From Hydractinia symbiolongicarpus (lineage: Eukaryota > Cnidaria > Hydrozoa > Anthoathecata > Hydractiniidae), in NCBI RefSeq assembly GCF_029227915.1, contig NC_079885.1:16505001-16569000 (forward strand): a stretch of DNA of 64,000 bases. The letters run 5' to 3'. The notes beneath the pieces are model-generated. The model had not been told where the DNA came from. It did no database searches and saw only the letters and a program-made list of their open reading frames with translations. Below are positions 47,501 through 59,843 of the stretch, piece after piece (within the stretch, counting starts at the first letter, position 1; every line of letters starts with the position of its first letter). The position numbers were made by a program, and so were the translations under genes.

Positions 47501-49860
47501 TCTTAATGAATATGACGTCTCAAGTCCTTTTCCTTGACGCCATGGCTTTAGAACACTCTTAGCTACGTGCACAGCCCCCTGTAAGCCGTATTATTGCCGT
47601 CGCAGCCTAAAAAAGGCCTTAGACGTAAACCACGTACTTTCACGCTCCCGGCCAGGCTACCATTGATCTAGTCCTTCAAGTCTCAATGTACTCCGACTTG
47701 CCAAGTCGTTCTCCTTAGCGTCATGGCTTTAGAGCACTGTGAACTATGCGCACAGCCCTCTAAATGCTGCAATATGTCCTTTTACAGACTAATAAAGGCC
47801 TTGCACGTAAATCACGTTCTTCCACGTCCCCAGCAAGGCTACCAATGGCCTATTGTTCCCAGTCTCAATGGACTACAACGTGCCAAGTCCTTTTCCTTGG
47901 CGCTATGGCGTTAGAACACTGTTAACTACGTGTACGGCCCTTTGAACGCTGTAATATGGCCTTTTGCAGACTAATAAAGGCCTTACACGTAAACCACGTG
48001 CTTTTACGCTCCCAACCAGGCTACCATTGGTCTAGTGTTCTCAGTCTTAATGGAATATGACGTCGCAAGTCAATTTCCTTGACGCCATGGCTTTAGTACA
48101 CTGTTAACTCCGTGCAAAGCCCTCTAAGGGCTGTAATATGGCCATTTGCAGCCTAATAAAGGCGTTATACGTAAATACCGTCGTTCCAACGGCCTGCGCA
48201 GGTTACCATAGGAGTAGTCCTTCCAGTCTCAATGGACTATGACGTCCCAAGTTCTTTTCCTTGACGCCATGGCTATAGAACACTGTTAACTACGTGCACA
48301 GCCCTCTAAATGCTGTAACATGGCCTTTTACAGCCTAACAAAGGTCTTACACGCAAATCACGTTCTTCCACGCCCCCAGCAAGGTTATCAATGGTCTAGT
48401 GTTCCCGGTCTTAATGGAGTATGACGTCTCAAGTCCTTTTCTTTGATGCCATGGCTTTAGAACACTCTTAGCTACATGCACAGCCCCCTGTAAGCCGTAT
48501 TACTGCTGTTGCAGCCTAATAAAGGTCTTACACGCAAACCACGTGCTTTCACGCTCCCGGCGAGGCTACCATTGATCTAGTCCTTCAAGTCTCAATGGAC
48601 TCCGACTTGCCAAGTCGTTCTCCTTAGCGTCATGGCTTTAGAACACCGTGAACTATGTGCACAGCCCTCTAAAGGCAGTAATATGGCCAGTTGCAGCCTA
48701 ATAAAGGCTATAGAACACTATTAATTACGTGCACAGTCTTCTAAAGGCAGTGTTATGTACCTTTGCAGACTAATAAAGGCCTTACACGTAAACCACGTGC
48801 TTTTACGCTCTCAACCAGGCTACCATTGGTCTAGTGTTCTCAGTCTCAATGGAATATGACGTCCCAAGTCGTTTTCCTTGGCGCCATGGCTTTAGCACAC
48901 TGTTAACTTCGTGCAAAGCCCTCTAAAGGCTGTAATATGGCCATTTGCAGCCTGATAAAGGCATTATACGTAAATACCGTCGTTCCAACTGCCTGCGCAG
49001 GTTACCATAGGAGTAGTCCTTCCAGTCCCAATGGAATACAACGTGCCAAGTCGTTTTCTTTGGCACCTTGGCGTTAGAAGACCGGCAACTACGCGCACAG
49101 TCCTCCAAATCCTGTAACATGGCCTTTTACAGACTAATAAAGGTCTTACACGTAAATCACGTTCTTCCACGTCCCCAGCAAGGTTACCAATGGTCTAGTG
49201 TTCCCAGTCTTAATGGAATATGACGTCTCAAGTCCTTTTCCTTGACGCCATGGCTTTAGATCACTCTTAGCTACGTGCACAGACCCTGTAAGCAGTAATA
49301 TTGCCGTCGCAGCCTAATAAAGGCCTTAGACGTAAACCACGTGCTTCCACGCTCCCAGCCAGGCTACCATTGATCTAGTCCTTCGAGTCTCAATGGACTA
49401 TGACGTCCCAAGTCCTTTTCCTTGGCGCCATGGCCTTAGAACAATGTTAACTCCGTGCACAGCCCTCTAAATGCTGTAACATGGCCTTTTGCAGACTAAT
49501 AATGGCTTTAAACGTAAATACTGTCGTTCCACGTCCCCAGCAAGGCTACCAATGGTCTAGTGTTCCCAGTCTTAATGGAATGTGACGTCCCAATTCATTT
49601 TCCTTGACGCCATGGCTATAGAACACTGTTAACTCCGTGCACAGCCCTCTAAAGGCAGTAATATGGCCATTTGCTGCCTAATAAAGGCATTATACGTAAA
49701 TACCGTCGTTCCAACTGCCTGCGCAGGTTACCATAGGAGTAGTCCTTCCAGTCTCAATGGACTATAACGTTCCAAGTTCTTTTCCTTGACGCCATGGCTA
49801 TAGAACACTGTTAACTCCGTGCACAGCCCTCTAAAGGCAGTAATATGGCCATTTGCTGCC
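41586..49860. repeat. Array segment 11: mixed HOR, the most heterogeneous stretch
   Basis: Continuous satellite. 41586-44250 is F-A-B-C-D-E-F-A-like with short tandem E monomers. 44250-45728 mirrors 9480-10958. 46950-48840 is irregular: it holds a degenerate E-like 3' end (AACTAACTGCGCAG near 47280), the rare variant at 47317-47498, an F/A hybrid (48225-48406) and a 254-bp aberrant monomer (48588-48841). From 48842 the sequence mirrors 20365 onward. No unique sequence is found. Confidence 0.8.
48588..48841. repeat. Aberrant 254-bp monomer (C/J joined to K out of phase)
   Basis: The monomer starts as C (CTCCGACTTGCC, GAACACCGTGAACTATG), becomes J-like (GGCAGTAATATGG) and reaches CCTAATAAAGGC near 48708. 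There it jumps back about 72 bp in phase to TATAGAACACTATTAATTACG of a K monomer, then finishes D-like. AAAGGCC and CATGGCTATAG share GGC at the join. Confidence 0.87.
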
Positions 49861-51494
49861 TAATAAAGGCCTTAGACGTAAACCACGTGCTTCCACGCTT
49901 CCAGCCAGGCTACCATTGATCTAGTCCTTCGAGTCTCAATGGACTATGATGTCCCAAGTCCTTTTCCTTGGCGCCATGGCTTTAGAACAATGTTAACTCC
50001 GTGTACAGCCCTCTAAATGCTGTAACATGGCCTTTTGCAGCCTAATAAAGGCCTTAAACGTAAATACTGTCGTTCCACGTCCCTAGCAAGGCTACCAATG
50101 TCTAGTGTTCCCAGTCTTAATGGATAATGACGTTCCAAGTCCTTTTCCTTGGCGCCATGGCTATAGAACACTGTTAACTACGTGCACAGCCCTCTAAAGG
50201 CAGTAATATGGCCATTTGCAGCCTAATAAAGGCCTTACACGTAAATCACGTTCTTCCACGTCCGCAGCAAGGTTACCAATGGTCTAGTGTTCCCAGTCTT
50301 AATGGAATATGACGTCTCAAGTCCTTTTCCTTGACGCCATGGCTTTAAAACACTCTAAGCTACGTGCACAGCCCCCTGTGAGCCATATTATTGCCGTCGC
50401 AGCCTAATAAAGGCCTTAGACGTAAACCACGTGCTTTCACGCTCCCGGCCAGGCTACCATTGATCTAGTCCTTCAAGTCTCAATGGACTCCGACTTGCCA
50501 AGTCGTTCTCCTTAGCGTCATGGCTTTAGAGCACCGTGAACTATGTGCACAGCCTTTTAATTGCTGCAATATGTCCTTTTACAGACTAATAAAGGCCTTG
50601 CACGTAAATCACGTTCTTCCACGTCCCCAGCAAGGCTACCAATGGCCTAGTGTTCCCAGTCTCAATGGACTACAACGTGCCAAGTCCTTTTCCTTGGCGC
50701 TATGGCGTTAGAACACTGTTAACTACGTGAACGGCCCTTTGAACGCTGTAATATGGCCTTTTGCAGACTAATAAAGGCCTTACACGTAAACCACGTGCTT
50801 TTACGCTCCCAACCAGGCTACCATTGGTCTAGTGTTCTTAGTCTCAATGGAATATGACGTCCCAAGACGTTTTCCTTGGAGCCATGGCTTTAGCACACTG
50901 TTAACTCCGTGCAAAGCCCTCTAAAGGCTGTAATATGGCCATTTGCAGCCTGATAAAGGCATTATACGTAAATACCGTCGTTCCAACTGCCTGCGCAGGT
51001 TACCATAGGAGTAGTCCTTCCAGTCTCAATGGACTATAACGTTCCAAGTCCTTTTCCCTGACGCCATGGCTATAGAACACTGTTAACTACGTGCACAGCC
51101 CTCTAAAGTCAGTAATACGGCCTTTTGCAGGCTAATAAAGCCTTTACACGTAAATACCGTGATTCCACCACCCTCCGCCGGATACCATTAGTCTAGTCCT
51201 TCCAGTCCCAATGGAATACAACGTGCCAAGTCGTTTTCTTTGGCACCTTGGCGTTAGAAGACCGGCAACTCGCGCACAGTCCTCCAAATCCTGTAACATG
51301 GCCTTTTACAGACTAATAAAGGTCTTACACGTAAATCACGTTCTTTCACGTCCCCAGCAACGTTACCAATGGTCTAGTGTTCCCAGTCTTAATGGAATAT
51401 GATGTCTCAAGTCCTTTTCCTTGACGCCATGGCTTTAGATCACTCTTAGCTACGTGCACAGACCCCTGTAAGCAGTAATATTGCCGTCGCAGCC
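49861..51494. repeat. 1,634-bp nine-monomer duplication, copy 1
   Basis: Nine monomers in the order G-J-B-C-D-E-F-A-B' from the phase mark near 49932, repeated at a shift of 1,634 bp. Shared uncommon marks are GACTATGATGTCCC (49942 and 51576) and CCTTAAACGTAAATACTG (50052 and 51686). The left boundary is placed where the upstream monomer stops matching B'. Confidence 0.83.
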
Positions 51495-53128
51495 TAATAA
51501 AGGCCTTAGACGTAAACCACGTGCTTCCACGCTCCCAGCCAGGCTACCATTGATCTAGTCCTTCGAGTCTCAATGGACTATGATGTCCCAAGTCCTTTTC
51601 CTTGGCGCCATGGCTTTAGAACAATGTTAACGCCGTGTACAGCCCTCTAAATGCTGTAACATGGCCTTTTGCAGCCTAATAAAGGCCTTAAACGTAAATA
51701 CTGTCGTTCCACGTCCCCAGCAAGGCTACCAATGTCTAGTGTTCCCAGTCTTAATGGATAATGACGTTCCAAGTCCTTTTCCTTGGCGCCATGGCTATAG
51801 AACACTGTTAACTACGTGGACAGCCCTCTAAAGGCAGTAATATGGCCATTTGCAGCCTAATAAAGGCCTTACACGTAAATCACGTTCTTCCACGTCCCCA
51901 GCAAGGTTACCAATGGTCTAGTGTTCCCAGTCTTAATGGAATATGACGTCTCAAGTCCTTTTCCTTGACGCCATGGCTTTAAAACACTCTAAGCTACGTG
52001 CACAGCCCCCTGTGAGCCGTATTATTGCCGTCGCAGCCTAATAAAGGCCTTAGACGTAAACCGCGTGCTTTCACGCTCCCGGCCAGGCTACCATTGATCT
52101 AGTCCTTCAAGTCTCAATGGACTCCGACTTGCCAAGTCGTTCTCCTTAGCGTCATGGCTTTAGAGCACCGTGAACTATGTGCACAGCCTTCTAATTGCTG
52201 CAATATGTCCTTTTACAGACTAATAAAGGCCTTGCACGTAAATCACGTTCTTCCACGTCCCCAGCAAGGCTACCAATGGCCTAGTGTTCCCAGTCTCAAT
52301 GGACTACAACGTGCCAAGTCCTTTTCCTTGGCGCTATGGCGTTAGAACACTGTTAACTACGTGAACGGCCCTTTGAACGCTGTAATATGGCCTTTTGCAG
52401 ACTAATAAAGGCCTTACACGTAAACCACGTGCTTTTACGCTCCCAACCAGGCTACCATTGGTCTAGTGTTCTCAGTCTCAATGGAATATGACGTCCCAAG
52501 TCGTTTTCCTTGGAGCCATGGCTTTAGCACACTGTTAACTCCATGCAAAGCCCTCTAAAGGCTGTAATATGGCCATTTGCAGCCTGATAAAGGCATTATA
52601 CGTAAATACCGTCGTTCCAACTGCCTGCGCAGGTTACCATAGGAGTAGTCCTTCCAGTCTCAATGGACTATAACGTTCCAAGTCCTTTTCCCTGACGCCA
52701 TGGCTATAGAACACTGTTAACTACGTGCACAGCCCTCTAAAGTCAGTAATACGGCCTTTTGCAGGCTAATAAAGCCTTTACACGTAAATACCGTGATTCC
52801 ACCACACTCCGCCGGATACCATTAGTCTAGTCCTTCCAGTCCCAATGGAATACAACGTGCCAAGTCGTTTTCTTTGGCACCTTGGCGTTAGAAGACCGGC
52901 AACTCGCGCACAGTCCTCCAAATCCTGTAACATGGCCTTTTACAGACTAATAAAGGTCTTACACGTAAATCACGTTCTTTCACGTCCCCAGCAAGGTTAC
53001 CAATGGTCTAGTGTTCCCAGTCTTAATGGAATATGATGTCTCAAGTCCTTTTCCTTGACGCCATGGCTTTAGATCACTCTTAGCTACGTGCACAGACCCC
53101 TGTAAGCAGTAATATTGCCGTCGCAGCC
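51495..53128. repeat. 1,634-bp nine-monomer duplication, copy 2
   Basis: Second copy of 49861-51494. Small differences include GTTAACGCCGTGTACAGCC near 51626, CCACACTCCGCC near 52801 and CCTTCTAATTGCTGC against CCTTTTAATTGCTGC in the C monomer. Its last part also forms the beginning of the 1,389-bp duplication. Confidence 0.82.
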
Positions 53129-54079
53129 TAATAAAGGCCTTAGACGTAAACCACGTGCTTCCACGCTCCCAGCCAGGCTACCATTGATCTAGTCCTTCGA
53201 GTCTCAATGGACTATGACGTCCCAAGTCCTTTTCCTTGGCGCCATGGCTTTAGAACAATGTTAACTCCATTCACAGCCCTCTAAATGCTGTAACATGGCC
53301 TTTTGCAGACTAATAAAGGCCTTGCACGTAAATCACGTTCTTCCACGTCCCCAGCCATGCTACCAATGGCCTTGTGTTCCCAGTCTCAATGGACTACAAC
53401 GTGCCAAGTCGTTTTCTTTGGCACCTTGGCGTTAGAAGACCGGCAACTACGCGCACAGTCCTCCAAATCCTGTAGGCTACCAATGGTCTAGTGTTCCCAG
53501 TCTTAATGGAATGTGACGTCCCAAGTCATTTTCCTTGACGCCATGGCTATAGAACACTGTTAACTACGCGCACAGTCCTCTAAAGGCTGTAATATGGCCA
53601 TTTGGAGCCTAATAAAGGCGTTATACGTAAATACCGTTGTTCCACCTGCCTGCGCAGCTTACCATAGGAGTAGTCCTTCCAGTCTCAATGGACTATAACG
53701 TCCCAAGTCCTTTTCCTTGGCGCCATGGCTTTAGAACAATGTTAACTCCGTGCACAGCCCTCTAAATGCTGTAACATGGCCTTTTGCAGACTAATAATGG
53801 CTTTAAACGTAAATACTGTCGTTCCACGTCCCCAGCAAGGCTACCAATGGTCTAGTGTTCCCAGTCTTAATGGAATGTGACGTCCCAAGTCATTTTCCTT
53901 GACGCCATGGCTATAGAACACTGTTAACTACGTGCACAGCCCTCTAAAGGCAGTAATTTGGCCATTTGCAGCCTAATAAAGGCCTTACACGTAAATCACG
54001 TTCTTCCACGTCCCCAGCAAGGTTACCAATGGTCTAGTGTTCCCAGTCTTATTGGAATATGACGTCTCAAGTCCTTTTC
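52691..54079. repeat. 1,389-bp duplication, copy 1, with a truncated monomer
   Basis: A block of eight monomers, one of which is cut to 117 bp (53382-53498). For that reason the shift (1,389 bp) is not a multiple of 182. It carries F, A, B', G/C hybrid, truncated D/A, H, G and H/J-like monomers. The copy ends inside monomer 54045-54226, which begins as B and finishes as F. Confidence 0.87.
53382..53498. repeat. Truncated 117-bp monomer (internal deletion of about 65 bp)
   Basis: A D/A monomer reads normally to CCAAATCCTGTA (ends near 53474) and then continues GGCTACCAATGG, so the CTAATAAAGG block and the ACGTAAATCACG block are missing. An exact copy of this lesion is at 54771-54887. Confidence 0.9.
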
Positions 54080-55468
54080 CCTGACGCCATGGCTATAGAA
54101 CACTGTTAACTACGTGCACAGCCCTCTAAAGTCAGTAATACGGCCTTTTGCAGGCTAATAAAGCTTTTACACGTAAATACCGTGATTCCACCACCCTCCG
54201 CCGGATACCATTAGTCTAGTCCTTCCAGTCCCAATGGAATACAACGTGCCAAGTCGTTTTCTTTGGCACCTTGGCGTTAGAAGACCGGCAACTCGCGCAC
54301 AGTCCTCCAAATCCTGTAACATGGCCTTTTACAGACTAATAAAGGTCTTACACGTAAATCACGTTCTTTCACGTCCCCAGCAAGGTTACCAATGGTCTAG
54401 TGTTCCCAGTCTTAATGGAATATGATGTCTCAAGTCCTTTTCCTTGACGCCATGGCTTTAGATCACTCTTAGCTACGTGCACAGACCCCTGTAAGCAGTA
54501 ATATTGCCGTCGCAGCCTAATAAAGGCCTTAGACGTAAACCACGTGCTTCCACGCTCCCAGCCAGGCTACCATTGATCTAGTCCTTCGAGTCTCAATGGA
54601 CTATGACGTCCCAAGTCCTTTTCCTTGGCGCCATGGCTTTAGAACAATGTTAACTCCATTCACAGCCCTCTAAATGCTGTAACATGGCCTTTTGCAGACT
54701 AATAAAGGCCTTGCACGTAAATCACGTTCTTCCACGTCCCCAGCAAGGCTACCAATGGCCTTGTGTTCCCAGTCTCAATGGACTACAACGTGCCAAGTCG
54801 TTTTCTTTGGCACCTTGGCGTTAGAAGACCGGCAACTACGCGCACAGTCCTCCAAATCCTGTAGGCTACCAATGGTCTAGTGTTCCCAGTCTTAATGGAA
54901 TGTGACGTCCCAAGTCATTTTCCTTGACGCCATGGCTATAGAACACTGTTAACTACGCGCACAGTCCTCTAAAGGCTGTAATATGGCCATTTGGAGCCTA
55001 ATAAAGGCGTTATACGTAAATACCGTTGTTCCACCTGCCTGCGCAGCTTACCATAGGAGTAGTCCTTCCAGTCTCAATGGACTATAACGTCCCAAGTCCT
55101 TTTCCTTGGCGCCATGGCTTTAGAACAATGTTAACTCCGTGCACAGCCCTCTAAATGCTGTAACATGGCCTTTTGCAGACTAATAATGGCTTTAAACGTA
55201 AATACTGTCGTTCCACGTCCCCAGCAAGGCTACCAATGGTCTAGTGTTCCCAGTCTTAATGGAATGTGACGTCCCAAGTCATTTTCCTTGACGCCATGGC
55301 TATAGAACACTGTTAACTACGTGCACAGCCCTCTAAAGGCAGTAATTTGGCCATTTGCAGCCTAATAAAGGCCTTACACGTAAATCACGTTCTTCCACGT
55401 CCCCAGTAAGGTTACCAATGGTCTAGTGTTCCCAGTCTTATTGGAATATGACGTCTCAAGTCCTTTTC
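54080..55468. repeat. 1,389-bp duplication, copy 2, with the same truncated monomer
   Basis: Repeats 52691-54079 with very few differences, for example CCCCAGCAAGGC near 54740 against CCCCAGCCATGC near 53351. The 117-bp monomer recurs at 54771-54887 with the identical breakpoint, so the truncation preceded the duplication. Copy 2 continues into a normal B monomer past 55468. Confidence 0.87.
54771..54887. repeat. Truncated 117-bp monomer, duplicated copy
   Basis: Same breakpoint (CCTGTA joined to GGCTACC) as 53382-53498, 1,389 bp away. It marks this block as one duplicated unit. Confidence 0.9.
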
Positions 55469-56341
55469 CTTGACGCCATGGCTTTAGAACACTCTTAGCT
55501 ACGTGCACAGCCCCCTGTAAGCCGTATTATTGCCGTCGCAGCCTAATAAAGGCCTTAGACGTAAACCACGTGCTTCACGCTCCCGGCCAGGCTACCATTG
55601 ATCTAGTCCTTCAAGTCTCATTGGACTCCGACTTGCCAAGTCGTTCTCCTTAGCGTCATGGCTTTAGAACAATGTTAACTCCGTGCACAGCCCTCTAAAT
55701 GCTGCAATATGTCCTTTTACAGACTAATAAAGGCCTTGCACGTAAATCACGTTCTTCCACGTCCCCAGCAAGGCTACCATTGGCCTTGTGTTCCCAGTCT
55801 CAATGGACTACAACGTGCCAAGTCCTTTTCCTTGGCGCTATGGCGTTAGAACACTGTTAACTACGTGAACGGCCCTTTGAACGCTGTAATATGTCTTTTT
55901 GCAGACTAATAAAGGCCTTACACGTAAACCACGTGCTTTTACGCTCCCAACCAGGCTACCATTGGTCTAGTGTTCTCAGTCTCAATGGAATATGACGTCC
56001 CAAGTCGTTTTCCTTGGCGCCATGGCTTTAGCACACTGTTAACTTCGTGCAAAGCCCTCTAAAGGCTGTAATATGGCCATTTGCAGCCTGATAAAGGCAT
56101 TATACGTAAATACAGTCGTTCCAACTGCCTGCGCAGGTTACCATAGGAGTAGTCCTTCCAGTCTCAATGGACTATAACGTTCCAAGTCCTTTTCCCTGAC
56201 ACCATGGCTATAGAACACTGTTAACTACGTGCACAGTCCTCTAAAGTCAGTAATACGGCCTTTTGCAGGCTAATAAAGCCTTTACACGTAAATACCGTGA
56301 TTCCACCACCCTCCGCCGGATACCATTAGTCTAGTCCTTCC

Positions 56342-56572
56342 AGTCCCAATGGAATACAACGTGTCAAGTCGTTTTCTTTGGCACCTTGGCGTTAGAAGAC
56401 CGGCAACTACGCGCACAGTCCTCCAAATCCTGTAACATGGCCTTTTACAGAATATAAAAGGTCTTACACGCAAATCACGTTCTTCCACGTCCCAAGCAGC
56501 CTAATAAAGGCCTTAGACGTAAACCACGTGCTTCCACGCTCCCAGCCAGGCTACCATTGATCTAGTCCTTCG
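56342..56572. repeat. Aberrant 231-bp monomer (A joined to B out of phase)
   Basis: An A monomer with CAGAATATAAAAGG runs to CGTCCCAAGCA near 56498 and then re-enters a B monomer at GCAGCCTAATAAAGG, about 49 bp earlier in phase. The short GCA is shared by AAGCAAGG and GCAGCC at the join. Confidence 0.88.
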
Positions 56573-59500
56573 AGTCTCAATGGACTATGACGTCCCAAGT
56601 CCTTTTCCTTGGCGCCATGGCTTTAGAACAATGTTAACTCCGTGCACAGCCCTCTAAATGCTGTAACATGGCCTTTTGCAGACTAATAAAGGCCTTGCAC
56701 GTAAATCACGTTCTTCCACGTCCCCAGCAAGGCTACCAATGGCCTATTGTTCCCAGTTTCAATGGACTACAACGTGCCAAGTCCTTTTCCTTGGCGCTAT
56801 GGCGTTAGAACACTGCTAACTACGTGTAGGCCCTTTGAACGCTGTAATATGGCCTTTTGCAGACTAATAAAGGCCTTACACGTAAACCACGTGCTTTTAC
56901 GCTCCCAACCAGGCTACCATTGGTCTAGTGTTCTCAGTCTCAATGGAATATGACGTCCCAAGTCATTTTCCTTGGCGCCATGGCTTTAGCACACTGTTAA
57001 CTCCGTGCAAAGCCCTCTAAAGGCTGTAATATGGCCATTTGCAGCCTAATAAAGGCGTTATACGTAAATACCGTCGTTCCAACTGCCTGCGCAGGTTACC
57101 ATAGGAGTAGTCCTTCCAGTCTCAATGGACTATAACGTTCCAAGTCCTTTTCCCTGACGCCATGGCTATAGAACACTGTTAACTAGATGCACAGCCTTCT
57201 AAAGGCAGTATTATGTCCTTTTGCAGACTAATAAAGACCTTACACGTAAATAACGTGCTTCCATGCTCCAAACCATGCTACCATTGATCTAGTCCTTCCA
57301 GTCTCAATGGAATACGACGTTCCAAGGCGTTTTCCTTCGCGCTATGGCGTTAGAACACTGTTAACTACGTGCACGGCCCTTTGAACGCAGTAATATGGCC
57401 ATTTGCAGCCTATTAAAGGCCTTATACGTAAATACTGTTGCTCCACCTGCCTGCGCAAGTTGCCATTGGTGTAGTCCTTTCACTCTCAATGGACTATGAC
57501 GTCCCAAGTCCTTTTCCTTGGCGCCATGGCTTTAGAACAATGTTAACTCCGTGCACAGCCCTCTAAATGCTGTAACATGGCCTTTTGCAGACTAATAATG
57601 GCTTTAAACGTAAATACTGTCGTTCCACGTCCCCAGCAAGGCTACCAATGGTCTAGTGTTCCCAGTCTTAATGGAATATATTGTCTCATGTTCTTTTCCT
57701 TGACGCCATGGCTTTAGATCACTCTTAGCTACGTGCACAGACCCCTGTAAGCAGTAATATTGCCGTCGCAGCCTAGTAAAGGCCTTAGACGTAAACCACG
57801 TGCTTCCACGCTCCCAGCCAGGCTACCATTGATCTAGTACCTCGAGTCTCAATGGACTATGACGTCCCAAGTCCTTTTCCTTGGCGCCATGGCTTTAGAA
57901 CAATGTTAACTCCGTGCACAGCCCTCTAAATGCTGTAACATGGCCTTTTGCAGACTAATAAAGGCCTTGCACGTAAATCACGTTCTTCCACGTCCCCAGC
58001 AAGGCTACCAATGGCCTTGTGTTCCCATTTTCAATGGACTACAACGTGCCAAGTCGTTTTCTTTGGCACCTTGGCGTTAGAAGACCGGCAACTACGCGCA
58101 CAGTCCTCCAAATTCTGTAACATGGCCTTTTACAGAATATAAAAGGTCTTACACGCATACACGTTCTTCCACGTCCCAAGCAAGGCTACCAATGGTCTAG
58201 TTGTCCCAGTCTTAATGGACTATGACGTCCCAAGTCCTTTTCCTTGGCGCCATGGCTATAGAACACTGTTAACTACGTGCACAGCCCTCTAAAGGCAGTA
58301 ATATGGCCATTTGCAGCCTAATAAAGGCCTTACACGTAAATCACGTTCTTCCACGTCCCCAGCAAGGCTACCAATGGCCTAGTGTTCCCAGTATCAATGG
58401 ACTACAACGTGCCAAGTCCTTTTCCTTGGCGCTATGGCGTTAGAACACTGTTAACTACGTGAACGGCCCTTTGAACGCTGTAATATGGCCTTTTGCAGAG
58501 TAATAAAGGCCTTACACGTAAACCACGTGCTTTTACGCTCCCAACCAGGCTACCATTGGTCTAGTGTTCTCAGTCTCAATGGAATATGACGTCCCAAGTC
58601 CTTTTCCTTGGCGCCATGGCTATAGAACACTGTTAACTACGTGCACAGCCCTCTAAAGGCAGTAATATGGCCATTTGCAGCCTAATAAAGGCCTTACACG
58701 TAAATCACGTTCTTCCACGTCCCCAGCAAGGCTACCAATGGCCTAGTGTTCCCAGTCTCAATGGACTACAACGTGTCAAGTCCTTTTCCTTGTCGCCATG
58801 GCTTTAGCACACTGTTAACTCCGTGCAAAGCCCTCTAAAGGCTGTAATATGGCCATTTACAGCCTGATAAAGGCATTATACGTAAATACCGTCGTTCCAA
58901 CTGCCTGCGCAGGTTACCATAGGAGTAGTCCTTCCAGTCTCAATGGACTATAACGTTCCAAGTCCTTTACCCTGACGCCATGGCTATAGAACACTGTTAA
59001 CTACGTGCACAGCCCTCTAAAGTCAGTAATACGGCCTTTTGCAGGCTAATAAAGCCTTTACACGTAAATACCGTGATTCCACCACCCTCCGCCGGATACC
59101 ATTAGTCTAGTCCTTCCAGTCCCAATGGAATACAACGTGCCAAGTCGTTTTCTTTGGCACCTTGGCGTTAGAAGACCGGCAACTCGCGCACAGTCCTCCA
59201 AATCCTGTAACATGGCCTTTTACAGACTAATAAAGGTCTTACACGTAAATCACGTTCTTCCACGTCCCCAGCAAGGTTACCAATGGTCTAGTGTTCCCAG
59301 TCTTAATGGAATATGATGTCTCAAGTCCTTTTCCTTGACGCCATGGCTTTAGATCACTCTTAGCTACGTGCACAGACCCCTGTAAGCAGTAATATTGCCG
59401 TCGCAGCCTAATAAAGGCCTTAGACGTAAACCACGTGCTTCCACGCTCCCAGCCAGGCTACCATTGATCTAGTCCTTCGAGTCTCAATGGACTATGACGT

Positions 59501-59843
59501 CCCAAGTCCTTTTCCTTGGCGCCATGGCTTTAGAACAATTTTAACTCCGTGCACAGCCCTCTAAATGCTGTAACATGGCCTTTTGCAGACTAATAATGGC
59601 TTTAAACGTAAATACTGTCGTTCCACGTCCCCAGCAAGGCTACCAATGGTCTAGTGTTCCCAGTCTTAATGGAATGTGACGTCCCAAGTCATTTTCCTTG
59701 ACGCCATGGCTATAGAACACTGTTAACTACGCGCACAGTCCTCTAAAGGCTGTAATATGGCCATTTGGAGCCTAATAAAGGCGTTATACGTAAATACCGT
59801 TGTTCCACCTGCCTGCGCAGGTTACCATAGGAGTAGTCCTTCC

